Origin: Macrococcus lamae
GTDB taxonomy: Bacteria; Bacillota; Bacilli; Staphylococcales; Staphylococcaceae
DNA length: 64,000 nucleotides
Direction: 5' to 3'
NCBI RefSeq assembly: GCF_004359545.1
Contig: NZ_SCWB01000011.1
Location: 21,240 to 85,239, forward strand
The translations under genes and the position numbers were made by a program. The notes beneath the pieces were generated by a model. That model worked only from the letters and a program-made list of their open reading frames with translations, was not told where the DNA came from and made no database searches. This document shows positions 58,954 through 64,000 of the stretch, one piece after another. The stretch's first letter is position 1. Each line of letters starts with the position of its first letter.

Positions 58954-59726
58954 CAGCTGACCCCCGTCTTCTCGTCATCTTTTATTTCACGACCATATAT
59001 TCTGCTGAAGGCATCATCTGTCGCTTGTTCTACTGGTCCGTCAAAGACAACGCGGCCTGCCTGCAGACCAATAATTCTTGTAGCATATTCGCGTGCGAGA
59101 TCAACGAAATGGAGGTTGACGATGATGGTAATACCCAGATCTTTATTGATGCGCAGTAAGTCGTCCATTACTTGTTTCGTTGTTAGCGGATCAAGTGAGG
59201 CAACTGGTTCGTCAGCAAGAATGATCTTCGGCTCTTGTGCCAAAGCACGTGCGATTGATACACGCTGCTGCTGCCCGCCTGACAATTCGTCAGCACGGCT
59301 ATAGGCTTTTTCAACAATATTGACGCGATCAAGCGCCTCAAGAGCGATCTGTTTGTCCTGTTTTGGAAACAATCCGAGCACCATCTTCCATGTCGGATGA
59401 TAGCCGACGCGTCCTGACAGGACATTCCTGATCACAGAAGAGCGTTTAACAAGGTTGAAGCTCTGAAAAATCATCCCGATATTGCGGCGCATCATCAGCA
59501 GTTTGTTTCCTTTAGCCTGTGTAATAGACTCGCCATCGATAGAAATATCGCCTGACGAAATTTCATGAAGTCGGTTGATGGAACGCAGCAACGTTGATTT
59601 TCCTGCCCCTGATAAACCAACGATCACTACGAATTCTCCTTGGCTGACCTGAAGATTGACGTGATCCAATCCAACATGTCCGTTTGGGTACACTTTACTG
59701 ACGTCGTTAAATACTATTTGACTCAT
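58953..59726 (-). CDS. phnC: Phosphonate ABC transporter ATP-binding protein PhnC
   Basis: ATPase subunit, 257 aa. Walker [10 protein letters not shown], signature [16 protein letters not shown], Walker [12 protein letters not shown], switch NLHFVDLA. The [14 protein letters not shown] Q loop ([15 protein letters not shown]) is typical of PhnC. Between it and phnD is a hairpin that may act as a partial terminator. Confidence 0.94.
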   Translation of the reverse strand: MSQIVFNDVSKVYPNGHVGLDHVNLQVSQGEFVVIVGLSGAGKSTLLRSINRLHEISSGDISIDGESITQAKGNKLLMMRRNIGMIFQSFNLVKRSSVIRNVLSGRVGYHPTWKMVLGLFPKQDKQIALEALDRVNIVEKAYSRADELSGGQQQRVSIARALAQEPKIILADEPVASLDPLTTKQVMDDLLRINKDLGITIIVNLHFVDLAREYATRIIGLQAGRVVFDGPVEQATDDAFSRIYGREIKDDEKTGVS

Positions 59727-59746
59727 AGTGACACTCCTTTATAGTA

Positions 59747-59780
59747 AAAGGCTAAACCCACCGATGTGAGTTTAGCCTTT
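59747..59780 (-). terminator. Intra-operon hairpin between phnD and phnC
   Basis: An 11-bp stem (59747-59757 with 59770-59780). On the minus strand only TTTT follows, so partial read-through is likely. Confidence 0.6.
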
Positions 59781-59797
59781 TTAATAGCATAAAAAAT

Positions 59798-60745
59798 CTA
59801 TTCTTTGACCTTCTTATCGTACTCACGGATAATATCGAACTTAGAATCATCCGATTTCACATAACCTTCATGTGAATAAACTTCGCGGATAACTTTCTGA
59901 CCTTCTTTATCTTTACCGATATTGATAAACGCTTCTGTCAATTTATCTTTCCACTCTTTAGACATATCTGAACGGACTGAAATAGTATCATTAGGAATTT
60001 TTTCAGTGAATTTGACAATTTCAGTATCTTTGAAAACGTTTGGTTGGTCACCTTTCACGATATTACGTGCATCCTGGAATGTTACCGCTACATCTACATC
60101 ATCATTTAGTAAAGAAATAACTGCCTGGTCATGACCTTTAACAGTTGTTACTTCCATATCTTTTAATGGATCGATACCTTCTTTTTTTAATTCGACAGCA
60201 GGGAAGACATATCCAGCTGTTGAAGTAACATCCTGCATCGCGATTTTCTTATCTTTCATATCTTTAAGGTTTTTGATGCCTGAATCTTTTTTAACGATAA
60301 ACTGAGATTTGTAGTAATCCACAAGTTCTTTTGTTGGTGTACCATCATCATTAACACCGTAACGCTGTGCCTGCAGTAATACGTCAGCAGCTTTTTGATC
60401 ATGTGCTAATACATACGCAGTTGGTGGAAGGAAGCCGACGTCTACTTTTTTAGACTTCATTGCTTCAACAATCGTGTTGTAGTTAGTAGATACAGATACT
60501 TCTACTGGAATATCAAGTTCTTCTTTAAGCAGTTTTTCAAGAGGTTTCGCTTTAGCTTCAAGTGTTTCTGCATTTTGAGAAGGAACAAACTGCACTGTTA
60601 ATTTATCAGGTTTGTAACTTTCTTTGCTGGATGAAGCTGTAGAATCTTTTTGATCTTCTGACTTTGTTTCTGTAGAACCACAAGCTGCGAGTACTGTAAC
60701 TGCCATTAACGCAGGCACAGAAGTTTTAACGATTTTTTTAAACAT
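59798..60745 (-). CDS. phnD: Phosphonate ABC transporter substrate-binding lipoprotein PhnD
   Basis: Periplasmic-type binding protein anchored as a lipoprotein, 315 aa. The signal peptide ends in the lipobox VLAACGS, followed by a Ser/Asp-rich linker. The mature part has LTVQFVPSQNAETLEAKAKPLEKLL and GFLPPTAYVLAHDQKAADVL, as in PhnD/PtxB. The ATG at 60745 follows AAAGGAG with seven bases between; the in-frame start eleven codons upstream would spoil the signal peptide. First gene of the operon. No phosphonate-degrading genes are adjacent, so the ligand may be phosphonate, phosphite or an analogue. Confidence 0.93.
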   Translation of the reverse strand: MFKKIVKTSVPALMAVTVLAACGSTETKSEDQKDSTASSSKESYKPDKLTVQFVPSQNAETLEAKAKPLEKLLKEELDIPVEVSVSTNYNTIVEAMKSKKVDVGFLPPTAYVLAHDQKAADVLLQAQRYGVNDDGTPTKELVDYYKSQFIVKKDSGIKNLKDMKDKKIAMQDVTSTAGYVFPAVELKKEGIDPLKDMEVTTVKGHDQAVISLLNDDVDVAVTFQDARNIVKGDQPNVFKDTEIVKFTEKIPNDTISVRSDMSKEWKDKLTEAFINIGKDKEGQKVIREVYSHEGYVKSDDSKFDIIREYDKKVKE

Positions 60746-60824
60746 GATGATGCTCCTTTTCCTTGTTTTGTAACGCACGAGTAAATAATAACAAAAGATT
60801 TAATGATATAGCTATGACATTACT

Positions 60825-60866
60825 GTAAATATTGTAAACTGTCACGTAAATATTGTAAACGGTTAC
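60825..60866. repeat. Tandem 21-bp repeats in the phnD upstream region
   Basis: Two directly adjacent 21-bp copies (60825-60845 and 60846-60866) sharing GTAAATATTGTAAAC and differing at three positions. The 21-bp period equals two helical turns, as expected for a dimeric or cooperative regulator. They lie between the divergent phnD and secreted-protein genes. Confidence 0.7.
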
Positions 60867-60968
60867 TTATAATTTTTACATCCTGTTTATAGACAGTTAA
60901 TACTAATCTGTTAAAAATAAATAGAAGGAGTCACTAGCTGAATAACGATTGGGAAAAGAGGAAAAACA

Positions 60969-62486
60969 ATGATTAAAAAGACTGTTCTTGCAACTCTTGT
61001 CACATTAACATTTACAGCAACAGCGGCACAGGCTGAAAATTTCAGTGACCAGGCACCCATCATTAAACCGGTGGTAGCAAACGGTAAGAGTGTACTTGTT
61101 GATAATACCCACGGACAAACAGCCGGTGCGGCAGACTGGGTAATTGACGGAGCATTTTCTGACTTCGGTCAAGGTATCGCGGCGAAAGGTTATCAAGTTA
61201 AGGAGTTACGAAAAGGAACGCCGATTACTTATGAAGATCTCGTAGTTCATGATGTCTTCGTAATACCAGAAGCAAATATTCCTTTTAAACAATCGGAACA
61301 GGATGCCATCCTTAAATATGTTAAGGGAGGCGGCAGTGTTTTCTTTATCGCTGATCATTATAATGCAGATAGAAATTTAAACCGCTATGATTCATCAGAG
61401 ATCTTCAACGGCTATCGTCGAGGTGCTTATACTGATCCGATGAAAGGGATGTCGACTGAGGAAAAACAATCAGCAAGAATGGCGGGTGTCACGAGCACGG
61501 ATTGGTTGGCAAGCAACTTTGGTGTTAGATTCAGATATAACGCCTTAAATAATATTACAGCGACAGATATTGCAAGAGATGCTGGAGCATTCGGAATTAC
61601 AAATGGTGTCAACAGTGTAGCAATGCATGCAGGGTCGACGATTGCTCTCACTAATCCTGATATTGCGAAAGGGCTCGTCTATTTACCATCTGGTTTAACA
61701 TCGACAGACAAATGGGGTCCTGCAGTGGATCAAGGTGTCTATTTTGGCGGTGGTAAGGAAGAAGGTGCTTATGCAGCCATTAGTAAAGTTGGACTTGGTA
61801 AAGCGGCATTTATTGGAGATTCTTCTATGGTGGAAGATGCAACGCCGAAATATTTAAGAGAAGATAACGGTCAAATTAAGAAAACATATGATGGTTATAA
61901 GGAGCAGAACGACAGCACGTTACTTACAAATGTTATTGACTGGCTGGCTGAAGACGAAGCATATACATCTTTTAAGGAAAAAGGACTGACACTCGATAAA
62001 GCATCACCAATTTTACCTTTTGAAGTTCCATCAGTTTCAACCGAACCGGAGAGTGAGCCATGGTCATCTCCGGCAGCGACTTACAAGTGGTATGATGAAT
62101 CAACTTTCAAGCAACGCAGTTATGGTTATAAGGCAGAAGCGGTTCCGGCACCACAGTCGGGCTACGACTTCGTTCTCCCCGAGATCACTAACGGCACATC
62201 GTTCAACGTAAAGCTGACTTTCAGCGGATTAACACCAAATACAACTTATAACAATCTTAAAGTCGGTATTTATAATGCTGGCGGTACACAACTTGGTTCT
62301 TTCTATATGAATGGACAGTGGAGTGCTACAGGATATAGTCCATCATTCACTATGACTACTGATGCCAGCGGGGCGGCTGTTACGACATTAACAGTAAAAA
62401 CAACAAAGGGAATAACCGGTAGTGCCAGTATCAGATTGAAAAGAGGAACGTCTACTCTTTATACAGAAGCATTAAGCATTAAATAA
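60969..62486 (+). CDS. Secreted protein with GATase1-like N-domain, function unknown
   Basis: A 505-aa exported protein. The signal peptide is IKKTVLATLVTLTFTATAAQA with a cleavage site after AQA. Residues about 40-340 look like a Rossmann-type domain related to class I amidotransferase/ThuA-like folds (VLVDNTHGQTAGAADWVID; DAILKYVKGGGSVFFIADHYN; GKAAFIGDSSMVEDATP). Asp/His-rich loops such as ADHYNADRN suggest a hydrolase or metal site, but I see no assigned catalytic set. The last 130 residues form a beta-sandwich like fibronectin III or carbohydrate-binding modules. No LPXTG anchor. Confidence 0.7.
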   Translation: MIKKTVLATLVTLTFTATAAQAENFSDQAPIIKPVVANGKSVLVDNTHGQTAGAADWVIDGAFSDFGQGIAAKGYQVKELRKGTPITYEDLVVHDVFVIPEANIPFKQSEQDAILKYVKGGGSVFFIADHYNADRNLNRYDSSEIFNGYRRGAYTDPMKGMSTEEKQSARMAGVTSTDWLASNFGVRFRYNALNNITATDIARDAGAFGITNGVNSVAMHAGSTIALTNPDIAKGLVYLPSGLTSTDKWGPAVDQGVYFGGGKEEGAYAAISKVGLGKAAFIGDSSMVEDATPKYLREDNGQIKKTYDGYKEQNDSTLLTNVIDWLAEDEAYTSFKEKGLTLDKASPILPFEVPSVSTEPESEPWSSPAATYKWYDESTFKQRSYGYKAEAVPAPQSGYDFVLPEITNGTSFNVKLTFSGLTPNTTYNNLKVGIYNAGGTQLGSFYMNGQWSATGYSPSFTMTTDASGAAVTTLTVKTTKGITGSASIRLKRGTSTLYTEALSIK

Positions 62487-62500
62487 TAGAACATTACAGG

Positions 62501-62531
62501 AAAGCAGCGGTTAATTTCGGCTGCTTTTTTT
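62501..62531 (+). terminator. Terminator after the secreted-protein gene
   Basis: AAAGCAGC / GCTGCTTT stem followed by T residues. Confidence 0.8.
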
Positions 62532-62578
62532 ATATGAAGTCATTTGTTATAATATGGAATAGTCAAAGGAGTGACGTA

Positions 62579-63430
62579 ATGAATAAGCTGGGATTAGTAT
62601 TAGAAGGCGGCGGTATGCGCGGCATTTACACGGCAGGAGTGCTGGATTTGTTTTTAGACAAGCAATTAGATTTCGATTATATTATCGGCGTTTCAGCAGG
62701 AGCTAATATGGCAGCTTCCTATTTATCTAAGCAGCGTGGTCGCAATCGGCAGGTCAGTCTCGACTTTTTAGGAGATAAACGATATTTATCCGTACAGAAT
62801 TATATTAAAAATCGCGAAATGTTTGGCATGGATTTCATCTTTAATGAAATTCCAAGTATTCATGTGCCATTCAATATGAATGACTTTCTTCTATATGAAG
62901 GACAATATGTTGTTGCCTGCACTAATTGTGAAACAGGAGAGACAGAGTATTTTGAGAAGTCTCATTTACAAAAAGACCTATTGACCATATTAAGGGCTTC
63001 AAGTTCACTTCCTTTAATGGCACCTATTGTTGAATATGATGGTAAGAAGTTGCTGGATGGCGGTGTTACAGATCCGATACCACTACGTAAAGCCCAGGCT
63101 GATGGTATCAAGAATAATGTTGTTGTACTGACACGTCCAAAAGGATATGTGAAGAAGTCAGGTCGTCTTGCTAAATGGTTTAAAGTTAAAGGATATCCAA
63201 AAGTTGATGAAGCGATGCGTAGACGTCCGGCACGCTATAATGAAACGCTTCATTATGTCAATCGCCAGGAAGAGACGGGTCGAGTCGTGATCATCCGACC
63301 TTCAATCGATTTGAAAGTAGATCGTCTCGAGAAAGACAAAGAAAAACTTGATACTCTTTATAAGCTTGGATATTCAGATGCTGAAAAAGCTTTAGAAAAG
63401 ATTGAGAAGCTAAGAAGTTTTAATTTATAA
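62579..63430 (+). CDS. Patatin-like phospholipase
   Basis: Lipid acyl hydrolase of the patatin/RssA type, 283 aa. The oxyanion loop is EGGGMRGIYTAG at 9-20, the nucleophile S39 lies in IGVSAGAN, and the catalytic Asp in LLDGGVTDPIPL. No signal peptide, so it is cytoplasmic. The ATG at 62579 follows AAAGGAGTG; a longer reading from 62534 lies across the preceding promoter TATAAT (62548-62553). Confidence 0.92.
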   Translation: MNKLGLVLEGGGMRGIYTAGVLDLFLDKQLDFDYIIGVSAGANMAASYLSKQRGRNRQVSLDFLGDKRYLSVQNYIKNREMFGMDFIFNEIPSIHVPFNMNDFLLYEGQYVVACTNCETGETEYFEKSHLQKDLLTILRASSSLPLMAPIVEYDGKKLLDGGVTDPIPLRKAQADGIKNNVVVLTRPKGYVKKSGRLAKWFKVKGYPKVDEAMRRRPARYNETLHYVNRQEETGRVVIIRPSIDLKVDRLEKDKEKLDTLYKLGYSDAEKALEKIEKLRSFNL

Positions 63431-63451
63431 TTGAAAGTGTAAATTTTATGC

Positions 63452-63480
63452 TTGTACAAGGGTTTAGAACCCTGTATAGT
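63452..63480 (+). promoter_or_regulatory. rRNA operon promoter P1
   Basis: TTGTAC (63452-63457), 17-bp spacer, TATAGT (63475-63480). The spacer holds the inverted repeat GGGTT-TAG-AACCC. Confidence 0.78.
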
Positions 63481-63536
63481 TATATCTTGTCCGGCAGAGA
63501 TAAAAGCAACTCACAATAAAAAATTCAAAAAAAGAG

Positions 63537-63565
63537 TTGACTTATAATTTACGTAAGAGTATAAT
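63537..63565 (+). promoter_or_regulatory. rRNA operon promoter P2
   Basis: TTGACT (63537-63542), 17-bp spacer, TATAAT (63560-63565). A CTTGTTCGACAAAGA box follows. Confidence 0.85.
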
Positions 63566-63634
63566 TAAATCTTGTTCGACAAAGATATAACTTAATACAA
63601 AAACTTGATTTTAAAACTTATTTTTAAAAAAGAG

Positions 63635-63663
63635 TTGACTTTCTAAAAGGAAGAGAGTATAGT
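63635..63663 (+). promoter_or_regulatory. rRNA operon promoter P3
   Basis: TTGACT (63635-63640), 17-bp spacer, TATAGT (63658-63663). A CTTGTGAGACAAA box follows. Confidence 0.85.
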
Positions 63664-63684
63664 TAAATCTTGTGAGACAAAAAA

Positions 63685-63699
63685 TGAACATTGAAAACT
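63685..63699 (+). promoter_or_regulatory. boxA-like antitermination element of the rRNA leader
   Basis: TGAACATTGAAAACT, resembling the TG.TC.TTGAAAACT boxA of Firmicute rRNA leaders. Confidence 0.5.
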
Positions 63700-63798
63700 G
63701 AATCGCAATATGTCAACGTTAATTCCAATAATTTGAGTACTTAGTACTTTAATGAGTGATTGCCATAAGCAATCAACGAGCTTTTATCAGACAAACTA

Positions 63799-64000
<202 letters not shown>

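Noticed and set aside
60883..60896. CTGT-TTATAG-ACAG inverted repeat upstream of the secreted-protein gene
   Set aside because: Only four-base arms; not convincing beside the 21-bp tandem repeats.

Overview
The window is the replication-origin region of a Staphylococcaceae chromosome. The partial 16S rRNA, the housekeeping gene order and the protein sequences are staphylococcal in type. The GC level is clearly above that of Staphylococcus aureus, so I favour Macrococcus or a close relative; this is an inference, not a species call. Coding strand switches at oriC: nearly all genes left of it are on the minus strand, and most genes right of it are on the plus strand.

Region 1 (1-11.9 kb) is the origin. 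gyrA (partial), gyrB, recF, yaaA, dnaN and dnaA run leftward. A YhaQ/YhaP-type ABC exporter pair and a bdbD-bdbC disulfide pair sit between dnaN and yaaA, where the usual Bacillales order has no genes. oriC is bipartite: DnaA boxes lie upstream of dnaA, and a textbook unwinding module (boxes, GC run, DnaA-trios, AT-rich DUE) lies between dnaA and dnaN.

Region 2 (11.75-32.4 kb) is core genome: rpmH-rnpA-jag, mnmE-mnmG-rsmG-noc, parA-parB, mscS-DUF951-ychF, rpsF-ssb-rpsR. Then come a GNAT gene, a YfbU-family gene, a ZIP transporter and a YflT/DUF2382 general-stress protein with a clear SigB-type promoter. A guanine riboswitch controls xpt-pbuX, followed by guaB-guaA.

Region 3 (32,359-43,476) is an 11.1-kb mobile island in the last codons of guaA, bounded by a 14-bp direct repeat. 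It has the plan of a phage-inducible chromosomal island (PICI/SaPI type): integrase, divergent repressor/Cro-like pair with palindromic operators, excisionase-like protein, primase-helicase, an iteron origin, and a small terminase subunit without a large one or any structural genes. Both ends carry cargo: a HEPN-like helical protein behind the integrase, and at the right end an overlapping pair made of a Panacea (DUF4065) protein and a five-TM coiled-coil membrane protein. The right-end pair has its own promoter, a LexA-type SOS box and a long structured leader. It is the best candidate for an undescribed defence or toxin-antitoxin system here.

Region 4 (43.5-64 kb) is core again: an OYE-family oxidoreductase, tRNA-Ser(UGA), a cytoplasmic murein-peptide recycling pair (ykfB-ykfC), a class A beta-lactamase-like hydrolase, the trehalose treP-treC-treR locus with visible operators, the large SRP RNA, a FemABX enzyme, dnaX-ybaB-recR, a phosphonate transporter (phnD-phnC-phnE-phnE), a secreted protein of unknown function, a patatin-like phospholipase, and three tandem rRNA promoters leading into 16S rRNA, which is cut by the window edge.
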